Shown here: in pieces, positions 10,205-21,432 of the stretch | How positions within the stretch are numbered: position 1 is the first letter of the stretch | How the letters are laid out: every line of letters starts with the position of its first letter | Origin: Ixodes scapularis | Taxonomy: Eukaryota > Arthropoda > Arachnida > Ixodida > Ixodidae | Direction: 5' to 3' | Length of the DNA stretch: 64,000 bases | NCBI RefSeq assembly: GCF_016920785.2 | Contig: NW_024609837.1 | Coordinates: 42,720,745 to 42,784,744, forward strand | Translations under genes and position numbers: made by a program | The notes under the pieces: generated by a model | Database searches by the model: none | Seen by the model: the letters and a program-made list of their open reading frames with translations, nothing else | Told to the model about the DNA's origin: nothing

Positions 10205-12193
10205 TGTAGTTTGAGGGAGGTTTCTGAATTCGGCGGTAAATGTGTCCTTTTTGATTAGAAGCCATCTAGTGAGAATCACAGGAACACGAACGTTGCTCAT
10301 TACCTCCGAGTTTCTTTATTTATGCAAGATATGCCCTTCGTCGTAATTACATCAGGCGCAAGGTTTAGCGCCATAGAAAAGTATTTGGCTCCGTTACAGT
10401 GCGCCCTTGTTCCCCTCCTTTAGTGTTAATGTGTATAATAGAATATATATAGTATGGTCTCCAACTTATAGACCATATTGGTCATGTTGTGGCGGGAGTG
10501 TGGCTTGGCAATTCGTGTTGCCCAAGCTGTATACGTACCGGTGGAGATGAGAGGGCACTGTTACGTCGGAGCGACGACCTCTGATTGGACGGATTAGGGG
10601 GTAGGCGCAAAGGCTAGCTGCCTAGAGCCCGGAGCTCTGACTTAACCGCATGTTGTCATCTCCGTCGTCAGTTGCCCACCGTGCGGTTGAGAATGAGCTT
10701 TGACGGCTTGAGAAGGAAGTACTATGTGCCTCCTTTTTATCTTTTTGGCTCTGTCGGTTCGACCAGTGTTAGAGGAGACAACAACCTTTGTCTACCCTGT
10801 CGGCATGGGTACTTATTGTCGGTGTACGGACCATTAGTCAAAAAGGAAACTCGTACCATATAAAAACACAAAAAAAAACATTTGCGATTATTATTTATTT
10901 ATTTATTACTTCGAATTGTAATTCAGTATGTCACTGACGCTGTCCATCGTTATTATTCGTTTCACACAAAAGTGATCTTGGGACTGAAGCTACCCTTTCC
11001 GGAAAATTGCCAAAATGTAAAATTGTAATGAAATTACTTTTCAATACAGAAACCCATTTCAAAACTATTCGGGCACATCTTAAAGTTAGCCTCTCCGCTA
11101 CGTACTTCAACAAAAATTGTACTGTACATATAAATACAATTTCAATTACCTGTACTCGAACAAGCGATGACAGGGAACACGTCGAGAGCACTCTGCGATC
11201 TCAGGGCTTCTCGAGTTTTGTTTTTATTATATTTGCTCTCGGGACTTTTGTCAGCTTTGGCAGACACTTTTATTCGCAATAAAGAGAAACACGCCGAATG
11301 TACAATACGTAGCCCTCCCCAGACCCCGAGTTGTTATAATAACTGGTCAGAATTGAAAGAGGAGCCGGTGGTTCTCGAAAACGGCGCTACATAAATCGGG
11401 CTGTCCACATTAACGGAGAACACATTCACGACGCACGCCGGTATGTGAACCAATCGCACGATATACCTCTCCGGGCGGCACGATTCGCGACACCATTCCA
11501 ACGGAGGCGTTGTAGGATCGTAGCTCAAATTAGGGTTCCCCCCAATGGCCGTCCGTATATGACTCACCGCCATTGGCCACCGGAACTGCGATACTTTTTC
11601 GAGGTCGTTCCCATGGATACTCCGGCAAATGGGCTGCCCGCTGAGAAGGTCATCTTGGCCTGCTTAGCATGCCGTGGTTGTCGCTGGTTAGCGAACTGGA
11701 AAGGCGAGGACGAGCGCCGTGCGAAAACGGACAATTCCCGGAGTTGGCGCTTTAGGCGGTGGATGGGAACTCAAGAAAAGGTTCATGAGGAACCTTTCGT
11801 TCTAAAGGCTGATACACACGCGCGCGAACTGCTTATGGCTAGAGAGGCTCAAAACCAGCTTTCAAGCTTTTTTGTGAGCGCAGGCGGTCGTAAGCAGTCA
11901 GAAGAGGCTTAAAACTTCTATGAGTTTTTTTACGAAAAGCTAGCACACTGACGTCATTTTTTCTGTCTTGAAAAACGTTTGCAAATTGTATAAATGACTA
12001 TTTCTCATAGATGGTACGTATATTTGATCCCACAAGTAGAGCAAAACCTTCGCTCTAGTGAAATGCAGTTCCAGGGTCACTTCATAGATGGCGCTAGCGG
12101 GCCAGTGTCTTCTCTTGTTGTAAAAGATCCTAAGCAAACGCAAGTGTCTGGACGGGCCTTAATAGTATTTCCTACAGCCGCTCCATGAGCCGC
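10205..12193. other. Non-coding stretch with an unassigned 155-codon frame
   Basis: The longest frame is plus strand 11445-11912. It has no recognisable domain and no convincing promoter or splice context, so I do not call it a gene. A CRE octamer lies at 11949-11956. No element termini were recognised, though much of this is probably old repeat sequence. Confidence 0.4.
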
Positions 12194-12283
12194 GCTTAGA
12201 GTATGGGCACCTAATTAATTTAATTTAATGTATTTATTTCAAATGAAACGAAATTAATTAAATGCCGATACTCTCAGCCCAGA
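12194..12283. mobile_element. Small fold-back element
   Basis: CTTAGAGTATGGGCA at the left pairs with TGCCGATACTCTCAG at the right. Inside, ATTAATTTAATTT pairs with AAATTAATT. The total is about 90 bp. Confidence 0.6.
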
Positions 12284-13392
12284 CTGGTGCGACTTCCTGA
12301 GCATTAAATACTGGTTCAGGAACGTCGGGTGATATTGCTTCCCTCTGTCGCGAACTGTTTTACGGTTTATGCAGGACAGAAAACCGTTTTCTGCGATTTC
12401 AAATGAAACCTCTCGGACAACTGGCAGTAATGACTCGGATCTCCAAGATGGCCGACGTGTGGCTAATCTGAAGAGTAACGTATCTGGTAGTCCTTTAGGA
12501 AAACGGTAAAAAAAAAGTGACCTTTCAAGAGGAAGAAGAAAACTGGCGTCCATTTGGATTGGAGCGCACGACCGATGTGCGTCGTCTGCCAATACCACCT
12601 ATCGAAGACAAATGGCCCGATCATGACGTCATCCTCGGTAGACCCTCGATCCGCCCCGAGCGGCAAACACGTCGAAGTTCCACGAGAGACTGTGCAAAGC
12701 GGCAGACGCGTTCGTCTTCGTGCTTTAGCGTCGCGCGCGCTTCGTGAGGCGCTGCGAGATGCGTTGCCGGCGCTGCCGTGGCGACACAATGGTTACGTTC
12801 ACGGCTAACTTGGTCGTCTGCGCCGTTGACCGTTGACGCCGTTGACCCTGGCCAGCATGTTGCTCTCGTTTTTGACAGAACAGGAGCAACGCATGGAAAC
12901 ATTGTTATATCAAATTCGAAATGTAAATGCACAATCGGTGCGAGTTTAAATTTTCTGTGTGCAGGCGTCGATTTTGTTTTTTTTTATCAGTTACGCAGCG
13001 TTAGATTTTACTGCGGTCACATTACGCAACAACAGCGGCCTGAGGGCGCAGCTGTGTAGAACTGGACGTGCGCTTGTTGTCGTCCACGCGAGAATCCACG
13101 CGAGCGAGCCGTCAACGGCATGAGAAGGGCTAGTTACGTGACCACGCACGTTGCGCCACACGTTACGTCACATGTTATGTCACTAGGAAAGGGAAAAGGG
13201 ACAAATCGAACGAGCGGGTTTCGCAGAAGGTACTATCCGATGGCTTCAGGAAATTAATATCGTGCCAATCAAATGGCGCAGCAGGATTAATAAGTCTGTG
13301 GCAAACGGTGTAATAACACGACCTCGATGGCAAACGTGAAAACGTAACCCGAATATGTGTTCCTTTTGGACTTATAATAACTCACTTGTATG
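12284..13392. other. Non-coding stretch, nothing assigned
   Basis: A CRE octamer lies at 12624-12631 and ATCTCCAAGATGGCC near 12440. Direct GCCGTTGAC words repeat at 12820-12847. Overlapping frames on both strands at 12463-13059 have no recognisable product. Confidence 0.4.
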
Positions 13393-13923
13393 GATGTTAG
13401 CAGGGCTGTGAAGTTCATAGGTACAAGTAACTGGAAATCAGTATCTAGGTACTTTTGTTGTACCTGAGGTGCAAACCTAAATACTTTCATTTCTCGGTAT
13501 CTGTATCGGTATCTTAGGTACATTTTCCAGTAACTTGTAACTGAGTGAAGTTACTTTTTACAGGTACTTTTTTATTCACTTCGTCAAAATGGTAGAAACT
13601 ATAAACCTTGAAGTATTAACACACTACTATGTGCCGTGATTAAGGATGAGTTGAGTACGACCTGGGAGGCACTGTTTTGATCGAACGACGTGTTAGCGAG
13701 CGAAGCCCCGTCCATGATGTTTCAATGAACGACACTTAGGGAATGGCGGTGTTCATTTGAGCTAACGGTGGATTAGCGATGCCGTTCTAGCGACACCAAT
13801 TTATCGAATCGCTTCGGAACTCCGTTTAGGGAAAATAGCGACTTGCTTCCTTCATCTCAAACCGAAATCAACTTCATTGCGTCTTTGAAGCTCCTCTGAC
13901 AGATATAAAAGAAAGGAGATAAC

Positions 13924-15777
13924 TTAAAGGGAAGCTGAAACACTTCTTGAAAAAAACGAGTTGGAGGTAAATTCTGGCGTACTTTTATCCCCTGAATCCG
14001 AATATCACATTCGGTTTCCTGAAAATGCAACTAAAAGCGAGAAAACGGGAAAAACCTCCGACTAGTCGTGACGTCATCATACCTCGGCAAATTCATTCAT
14101 GAACTCGCTTATTCACCTTCATTCACATTCACGGCGTGAATCTGAATGGCCCTGAATGAATTCTTGAAATTGAAAAAATCATGATGTGATGGTGAATGAC
14201 TGTGAATTTGAATGAATTCGTGATGTGATGGTGAATGACTTCGTGAATTTGAATGAATTCGTGATGTGATGGTGAATGACTTTGTGAATTTTAATGAAGT
14301 CATGATGTGACGGTGAATGAAGTCGTGATATGATGGTGAATGACTTTGTGAATTTGAATGAATTCGTGATGTGGTGTTGAATGAAGTCGTAATGTGATGG
14401 TGAATGACTTCGTGAATTTGAATGAACTCATGATCAATTGTGATTGTGAATGACTTCGTGAAGTGAAGAATTCATTGTGATGTGAATGACTCAATGAACT
14501 CGTGACGTGATGGTGAATGGCTGGTGAACACAATGAATCTGTGATGTGAGTCGCTCGTGAACTTGATAAGTTTGTGATGGGAAGTAATACCGTAAACTTA
14601 ATTCTCGACGTGATAGTGAGTACGGTTATGAATTCAGAATAGGCGGAAAACATGTTACGCAGGTGCTTGCTTGCTTGCTGGTTGTTTTCATCCGTCACCG
14701 CAAACGACACGGACCCATTTGACTTTAGCGGTTTGCGCATCAGTCTCGCTGCGTAGCCGTGCGCGCCTCAGCGCGGTGGCCCTTTGTCGAGTCAGGTCCT
14801 GGTTTTAAGTGGCTTACACAAAAAGGCGCCACCAGTCCTATTCCGCAAGAACTGCGAACTCGTGAAGGGCTACCAGGCGTTAAGTCGAATTTAGTTAGGA
14901 TGAACATGAATGACTTCGTGGGTCATGCGGAATTCATGATGTGATGGTGAATTCCAGTGAATTCGTGTTGACCGTGATGGTGAATAACTTCGTGAAGTTA
15001 TGGTGAATTCAGATGACTTCGTGAAGTGATGGTAAATTCAGATTAATTCATGATGTGATGGTGAATTCCGATGAATTCGGGGTGATGGTGGATGACTTCG
15101 TGAATTGGTGATGTGATGATGAATGATTCCGTGAACTTGGAGGCGGCGGTGATGTGATGGGGATGAATTCTTGGCGCGGTTGAACGACATAATGTGAAGG
15201 GGGTGAATTCTCGGCGGAGTTTGAAAGCCGTGATGTGAAGGGGATGAAGTTTTGGCGCGGTTGAACGCCGCGATGTGAAGTGCTACGAATTTGGGAGGGC
15301 GGAGTACCTTGTGACGTGAATGCGAATGAATTTTGAGACGTGATTTTGTTCGTGATGTGATGGTGAATGAAGGGGCTCTAAAATGCCGACCTATGGGTCA
15401 CGTCATACTAGGATCTTTGGGCCGCCAAGCGCGTGCCGCTCGTGTGGGCAGCGCGTGCAATGGCAAGCTTGCCAGGTATATTTTTCCGCAATGACTGCAG
15501 TCGTGACGTCTCTTTCTGACCTTTTTGAAAATAGCAAGAGTGCGCGTGCATGGCTTTGACCGGCGCTGAAGATGCGCGAGAGCAGAGATTCCGAAAACTC
15601 CTAGTGTGACGTCACGCCCCGGGAAGGAGGGGCTTCGGCGGTACTTTAAAAATTAATTTCTGAAGCCTCCGTGCACCAAATTGAAAAATAATCTCGATAT
15701 TCTTGATCCTGGAGGTAGAATGAAGGCCATTGAAGTGTTTTTTTCCCAAATACAAAACCGCTTCAGTTTCTCTTTAA
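13924..15777. mobile_element. TTAA-bounded T2/Kolobok-like element K2 carrying a minisatellite
   Basis: The left end TTAAAGGGAAGCTGAAAC and right end (complement TTAAAGAGAAACTGAAGC) share TTAA at 13924-13927 and 15774-15777. The 1854-bp length is the largest of the TTAA set because of the tandem array at 14090-15370. CRE octamers lie at 14069-14076 and 15607-15614, just outside each side of the array. Other TTAA elements here also carry a CRE octamer. Confidence 0.75.
14090..15370. repeat. Degenerate minisatellite inside K2
   Basis: Roughly 30 irregular units are built from GTGATGTGATGGTGAATGA, CTTCGTGAATTTGAATGAA and TTCGTGA, with lengths near 20 and 40 bp. Units are most regular at 14160-14440. 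They drift into GGGGTGAATTCTCGGCG-type variants at 15150-15290, and a non-repeat stretch lies at about 14640-14900. The low-complexity minus-strand frames in it are not genes. Confidence 0.8.
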
Positions 15778-16491
15778 AAGATGTGCGCAGTATTTTTTTT
15801 TTTTTGCTTTTTTTTCCCCTGTATCTTGTCTTGGTGATGGCTCTCTTCTGCCGTTAATACAATTTATAATTAATTGAAAATAAATTATAATTATAATTGT
15901 AAAGCAATGTAATATCACGTTTATAATATAGTTTCCACTCAGTAAATCGAACTCAAATTTTGCAGTTATCAAAACTGAAAAAGTTCCGAAAAAAAAAAAA
16001 AAAGCTTATTTTTTCCTCCGACTAACGAAAGAAAACAAAATGAGGAAGCTTGAAGCCTTTCGCTCATCGTCCCAATGGTTAGGTGCATATGCCCTCAACT
16101 CATGCGTTTCTTCATGCGGCCGATGTCTTCTGGGCCCGTCGACGTCAGCACCGGCTCTGAGGGCAAGAACGTCAAGAAGTGAGTTCCGGCGGTTTCAGTG
16201 TGACATGGTAAACAGTGGAAGCTGTGGACTCGGTAAACCAATTGGAGCGTGACGACAAGGCACGTGAGGACTCAACTGCGATATGGACATCGCATTGAAA
16301 AAGCTTTACTTTCAATACATCCTGACAAATTTGGAGAAAATAAAGAAAGTATCTTTGAAGTAACTGTAACTGTACCTAGGTACATTTTTAAGCGAGAACA
16401 TAGGTACGTACCCAGGTACCTTTTCGTATAAGTTACTGTAGCTGTATCTTAGGTAACTTTTTGAAGTAACTTTTACAACCCTGGCTGTTAG

Positions 16492-17676
16492 TTCCAGATC
16501 TCCAGGTCAAACTCTTCGCTTAATTAAATAAATAAAAATATATTAAATGCATGCAAGCTCGAGTTACATAGCTCCCGTGTTTTAAAGAGCTGTAGCTTCC
16601 ACTTCATGCCTCATTTTTCTTGTATACAACAAAACACAAAATTAGCAAAGCGCTCAAAAGAACTTCTTAATATCTACATAACTGTGCTCATACTCTTAAT
16701 ACCATAGTGGTCGTGCTTTTTCTTTTGTCTTTCATTTTCTCACACATTAAGACATAGTTTGTAAATCGGTTCGAGTATACATAAACCATGCCTGGACAGA
16801 CTTCAAGAGGGCCAGCACTCTTGACATCAAGCGGTTTGCTTCGAGTGGTCTTCCTTTTCATTCGACGACAGTCACTGAGCTTCACGGTTTTTTGTTTTCA
16901 ATTTATGTGTAAGACACTAACGTTGTAAGATGATGACCATCGTGGGACCATGGCATATAACAGATAAATATATGTCACAAAAAAAAAAAAAAGGCTTCGG
17001 GAGTTTTCTTTTGTCACGTGACACAGTAAACACAATCCAAGTCAAGCTCAGTCGAGGGCCATTCCGAACACTCACTCGGTCGAGTCCCAAAGGGAAGCGC
17101 CGATAGATGCGGTCGTTTGGAACGGTTACGAGTGCAACGGCAGTGACCGCGTGTACGAGCGGAGTTTGGGGGAAGTTTACGAGGGCTCGTTAACTTCGTA
17201 GGCACAGTACTCCGAGTAAAAATAAAAGTACAACACGTGCAGACGTTGCAGAGCATCTAGGTCCAGAGATGGGCGTTGTCGAGAACACAGCATACCTATA
17301 GTGCTCAGTTTCTCGTTGATCTGGGCTGCAGCGAGTCTTGAGGTTTGATGCGCCGCGATGCACCCGGGGCGGTGTCTTTTTTTGCCACTGAGATTGAATG
17401 ACCACAGGAGGCGATATTTTCCAATCCTTCCCATTTGCTAAAGGGATTAAATAATTAGACTATCGTTGTTGTTCTGACATGCAGTACTGTAATTGCAAAG
17501 GTTCAAAGAGTGCACGGGCCATGCGAGCCAATCGGACGCCAGGTGGACACCACGTGGTCTGCGTCACAACTGTCGCTGCAAGCCGTTGGGTATAGGCTCT
17601 GGAGCGTCTGCTTTCTGCTAGAAGTATATACTTTCACCAAAACTCTCGTTACATTTACAATCGGTGAACGGTTCCC
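16492..17676. other. Non-coding stretch, nothing assigned
   Basis: AT-rich sequence (16500-16990), ending in a poly(A) run near 16979, is followed by a more GC-rich part (17015-17400) with overlapping minus-strand frames of up to 85 codons. None is recognisable. A TCACGTGA octamer lies near 17016. Confidence 0.4.
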
Positions 17677-18311
17677 TTAAAGGAGCGATGCAACAATTTT
17701 TGTACTTCGCACAAATACCGCTTAAAACGGATCCCTAACGTTAATGACCTATGAAACACGCATTCCTTCTTCACCCCACGCAATATAAGTCCCAGAAAAA
17801 AATTTAAGAACAACGAGCAGCGTTCACCCCCTCAACTCACAGCCAGAACAAGCGGCCACGTGATCCGGAGCCGATTATATGCCGCCTGTGTTGATCATAG
17901 CCACGCGCTGGGGTTGGCAAAGCGCAGGACACGCGCTGAGTTCCAGACATTGTTATGGCTCGGCTGTTGTCGTCGCTGCAGCGATTGGACACGGGTCACT
18001 ACCCGAATGGTTCTCGAGCTAGCAATTATCACGAGCCCAAGTCGAGTGCCCACGCAATGCTCGGGTCCAATCTATGAACCGCATTCAAATATCGTCACTT
18101 GGGTGTACTGCGATCCCCACGTTTCGTCATAAAATTTTTCAAAGGAGAGATTGAATGAAAATTATCGCTTTTTTCCTTGAAATTACACCCCAACAAACCA
18201 GTTTCTTGGCCAGTGGCGTTGCGTGTGGGTACCCTTGAGTCCCAGGTGTGCCAGTAAGCTCATGTAGAGTGAAAAACATTCCAATTGAATATCGTTGCAC
18301 TGGTCCTTTAA
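17677..18311. mobile_element. TTAA-bounded element K3, 635-bp family copy 1
   Basis: It runs from TTAAAGGAGCGATGCAAC to the complement-type end TTGCACTGGTCCTTTAA. TTAA lies at both limits. It is collinear over its full length with 52917-53551 and also exactly 635 bp, with scattered substitutions only. No transposase motif is seen, so the copies must have moved with enzymes supplied elsewhere. The 90-codon frame at 17860-18132 is shared by both copies (with differences) and has no known domain. Confidence 0.85.
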
Positions 18312-18376
18312 TCTAAATAGGCCGTAAATAAATAAACACAAGGAGGCCGGCAAAACATTGGCCAATGGCTAGTGCT

Positions 18377-18535
18377 TCAGAAAAACGACGCATGTAGGGT
18401 AACGAGAAAGTAACACGTTAATTTTGAGCTCATTAGTTCCTTTTAAACCTCAGTAAGTAACCTCCTTAGTTACACTTTGAGCAATTAACGAGTAACGGTA
18501 TTTGGTTACTTCTTTATGTAACGCGTACATCTCTG
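18377..18535. mobile_element. Possible hAT-like MITE
   Basis: It contains GTAAC and AGTTAC words in opposite orientation on the two sides. The right end GTACATCTCTG resembles common hAT termini (CAGAGATGTAC on the complement). The left end is decayed and no target duplication was found. Confidence 0.4.
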
Positions 18536-18691
18536 ATCCATCTTGGTGAACTGAGTGGAAGACCGTAAGACGTCAATGATGTTGATGGTAAAGTATGATG
18601 GTGCCTACAGAAGTGAGGACACCAGTCGCGTCGGTTCATGTCACGTTTGACGAAGAAGACTGTGGTGCCTTGCCTATTTGGGATGATCCCG

Positions 18692-18978
18692 TGTCTGAAT
18701 GTCCAACGGGCATGAATCTCAAACAAAAAGATAGATTCAACTGTGCACATTCAGGCACGTTGGATATTCAGGCACGCTGGCCATTCCGTCTCGGTTGGAA
18801 CTTGCGTCTCGTTGGACATTCAGACGCGCTGGACATTCATGGTCGATTGGGCCTTCCGTCTCGTTGGACGTTCAGACTCGATTGGATCTTCCGTCTTAAT
18901 GAATATTCCGTCTCGCTTGTCACGTGATCTATGAATATTCAGGCTCGTTGGATATTCACTCTCGTTAGACATTCATGC
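18692..18978. repeat. 17-18-bp minisatellite with an inverted leading unit
   Basis: About 13 units close to CTCGTTGGACATTCAGG follow one another from 18747 to 18978, with TATTC, CATTC or CTTCC starts. One insertion carries TCACGTGA near 18916. Upstream, 18692-18720 holds the same unit in the opposite orientation (TGTCTGAATGTCCAACG). The array therefore looks like part of a fold-back element whose arm expanded. Confidence 0.75.
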
Positions 18979-19443
18979 CACAAGCGTTAATTGTATCGGG
19001 ATATAGATGAAATAAACAACGCTCAATGTCTGCCTCCTAATAAAGGAACAGTCATATCATTTTGTTCACTTTTTTTTTCCCGCAATCGCATCGTCGTGGC
19101 ACAAGCGACTTGTGAAGTCAATGACTATAGTTGAGAAACGCGAGGTGTGGATTATTATGTTAACGCTTCTTAGCTCGTCATTCGTGCTTCGCTGCGTTTC
19201 CATAGGAGTTAAGTCTTTTTCTTTCTCTACTTTTTTTTCTCAGGCAAGTTCGCTCTTTGCAAATTCTATGCGTCCGGCATCTGGCTTTCGCACTCGAACG
19301 CGTCGGGCGAGTGCAGTGGAGGCAATGACAGCTAGCTTTAGGTCTACCCACTAATCAGTCCAATCAGAGCTCGGCGTTCTGATGTCCCCTCTCGTCTCCT
19401 CCTTTTCCTCAGTTTCTGGGCGACATTTAAGGTACCTGCGCCC
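18979..19443. other. Non-coding stretch with fragment of a fold-back family
   Basis: Bases about 19338-19400 (GGTCTACCCACTA then AATCAGAGCTCGGCGTTCTG) match one arm of the palindrome at 57835-58028. Nothing else is assigned. Confidence 0.45.
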
Positions 19444-19692
19444 ATAGACCTTTTCCGCAAGGACGCCGCCATCTTGAATTGCCGTCACTTCCAGTATGGG
19501 CGAAAACATTGTTCTGCCGTTGCCACGCCAATGGAATGCATATAGGAGATAAGCGTAACCGTCACCCATTCTCGTTTAGTCTTCCCTCTATTTTTTTACT
19601 ATTCCAGGTTGAAACGTTTTAATATTTTTTCGACGCCCTTACCGGATATGCGTATTAGGTGGCTGGGGACGAGAGTACACGGAAAGGTCTAT
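19444..19692. mobile_element. TA-type MITE, family C (uninterrupted copy)
   Basis: The inverted ends ATAGACCTTTTCCG and CGGAAAGGTCTAT bound 249 bp. The interior matches 6610-7055 in reverse orientation and shows that copy without its Harbinger-like insertion. GCCGCCATCTTG near the left end is a YY1-like word. Confidence 0.75.
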
Positions 19693-20534
19693 AGAAAACA
19701 CACACACACAAAACCTAGTGCCTGAAGAAAATACTCATGTTGTTCACTGAATTTCAGTTGACATCGGAAGTTCAGCATGCAAAACGGGTGCGTCAACTCA
19801 TTGTATGTTCTTTTTATCACGTTGCGTTCTAATCGAAGACAAATAAAATGACGAGGAAACTTTGGCATCTAGAAAAGCTGTATCTAGGTCTATTCGGCCC
19901 GTTCGTCAAGTTCCAAGGTAACTAAACATTTGGCTTTCAATTCGAATTTCCATTTGTGTTTGACGGAAAGTATGTGTATAGGGGCAGAGTATTTTGTCTG
20001 ATGTTTTGAAAAATATTACAAAACACATCATATTAAAAAAAAAGAAAATAAAAAAAAATATATTCGTTTGGAATTTTACTTGCACTTCTAAAACTACGTA
20101 AATAGCAGTGCACCTGCGGCACAAAAAAAAAATGTTCAACGTACTTTTTTTATATACTTCCAGAGTGGGTCCCAAATTAAAAAAAAAAAAAGGTGAAGCG
20201 TAAACCGGCTTTTAAAGGCACATTGCACGGAACCAAAGAGAAACCCCGAACACCATTCAATTATCACTGCCAACACAAAGAAAACGGGGATCTGTCTTCA
20301 CACCGCGTCAAAAAATCACAATACAAATACTATCGATACCCCTCTTCTCTATTCTTTTGTATTTTCGCTTGGAAGACTCAAACCCCAGTCGCAGCGTGCG
20401 GCGAAAAATCGCGCTCATTTGTCCTCCCACAATTTATCCTACGCGTTCGCCGAAGGCGGTGTGTGCATGATCTAAGAGCGGAACCAACGTGCCCAGATTC
20501 CAGAGTGCTTCCAGACACTCTGTCCGAGTCACGT
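19693..20534. other. Non-coding stretch, nothing assigned
   Basis: A short CA repeat lies near 19698. AT-rich sequence with several A and T runs lies at 19970-20190, and a 139-codon plus-strand frame without recognisable features at 20193-20612. Confidence 0.4.
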
Positions 20535-20668
20535 GGTTTTCCCGCTCGCCACGCGACAACGCCACGCATGCGCACTAGCGACCAATCTGCCCAGGAGGTG
20601 TCTGCCATTTAAATTTCGAAAGTTCTGCGTGGTTTGAGTTGCGCTCCCTCTCTACAATCTCGGCTGTC
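20535..20668. repeat. Dispersed repeat family M (copy 1)
   Basis: It aligns with 62770-62903. Shared blocks are CTCGCCACGCGA, GCGACCAATCTGC, GTGGTTTGAG-like and CCCTCTCTACAAT. It includes a CCAAT box next to an ACGCATGCGCAC (NRF1-like) word. Ends are not resolved. Confidence 0.6.
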
Positions 20669-20907
20669 TTGAGCAGCTCCGTCGTCGCGTCTTGGAAACT
20701 TTGTTGTCGAGAAAAGAGGCGCGGGGGTGCTGGCGCTTCCCTAATTAGTGTGTAATTAACACCCCGGGCGCTTTGGAATCAATACATCCGCCCTGACTTC
20801 AACTTGGCCAGACGAGAATAGGGAGCCCCGTTTTTCTTCCCGGGAACAGGCCGTCCCGACAAGCGGTATCGCGCATGAGAAGAGGACGACCGCTTGGCCG
20901 TGACACG
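20669..20907. other. Short unassigned stretch
   Basis: It is GC-rich with no gene and no recognised repeat ends. An inverted AATTAGTGTGTAATTAA word lies near 20742. Confidence 0.35.
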
Positions 20908-21432
20908 CATCCTTGTACACGTTAGTCGAAAACAAAAATAGTCGATTGCAATTACAATTACTCTTGGTTAAAGAGTAATCAGTTACATTACTCGATTACT
21001 TAACAAAGAAAGTAATTTGACCGTTACTTGAAAAAAACTCTTTTCCGATTACTTCAGATTTTCAAAACAACAAATATTTCTGTCCGTTTGTACGGATAGG
21101 TGTTTCGTATTGCCAATATTTTTTTTTATTTGAATCACCGAATTAAAAACTACTCGTCTTCTCAATCCACCAATTCTCTTAAAGCTCCCTTCTGTTAGAG
21201 ACTTGCTTCGAGGATCCCACGGTAGGCAACTCGTACAATCAAAAGGGCATTGTTATAAAAGGGGAGGGGGAAATAGTAACGGTTAAAAGTAATTTTAGTA
21301 CTTCCAAAAGTAAGCTGATTATTCTCGTAATTACTTTATAATAAATGTATTCGAGTGAATACAGAATTACTTCAAGAAGTACTCGATTATAAGTAATTTA
21401 AGTACCTGTGATGAGTACCATTTACAAGTCTG
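20908..21432. mobile_element. hAT-like MITE with AGTAATCGATTAC-type arms
   Basis: The right end complement begins CAGACTTGTAAATGGTACTC and the left begins CATCCTTGTACACG. Both sides are dominated by inverted copies of AGTAATTTA and TCGATTACTT words. The putative 8-bp flanks match poorly (5 of 8), so the exact limits are uncertain. Confidence 0.55.

Larger units (their letters stand above)
13401..16483. mobile_element. hAT-like element with 8-bp target duplication
   Basis: The left end CAGGGCTGTGAAGTT and right end AACTTTTACAACCCTG are inverted. They are flanked by GATGTTAG (13393-13400) and GCTGTTAG (16484-16491), an 8-bp duplication with one change. Subterminal arms on both sides are rich in AGGTAC and GTAACTT words, as in many hAT MITEs. 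The centre is occupied by a younger TTAA element (13924-15777), leaving about 1.2 kb of hAT-like sequence. No transposase motif is recognised. Confidence 0.8.

Noticed and set aside
11445..11912. 155-codon plus-strand frame with CLACRGCRW
   Set aside because: The spaced cysteines are too few for a zinc-binding domain and there is no gene context.
14090..15370. Tandem array considered as a CRISPR array
   Set aside because: Units are degenerate and contiguous without unique spacers; the window is eukaryotic.
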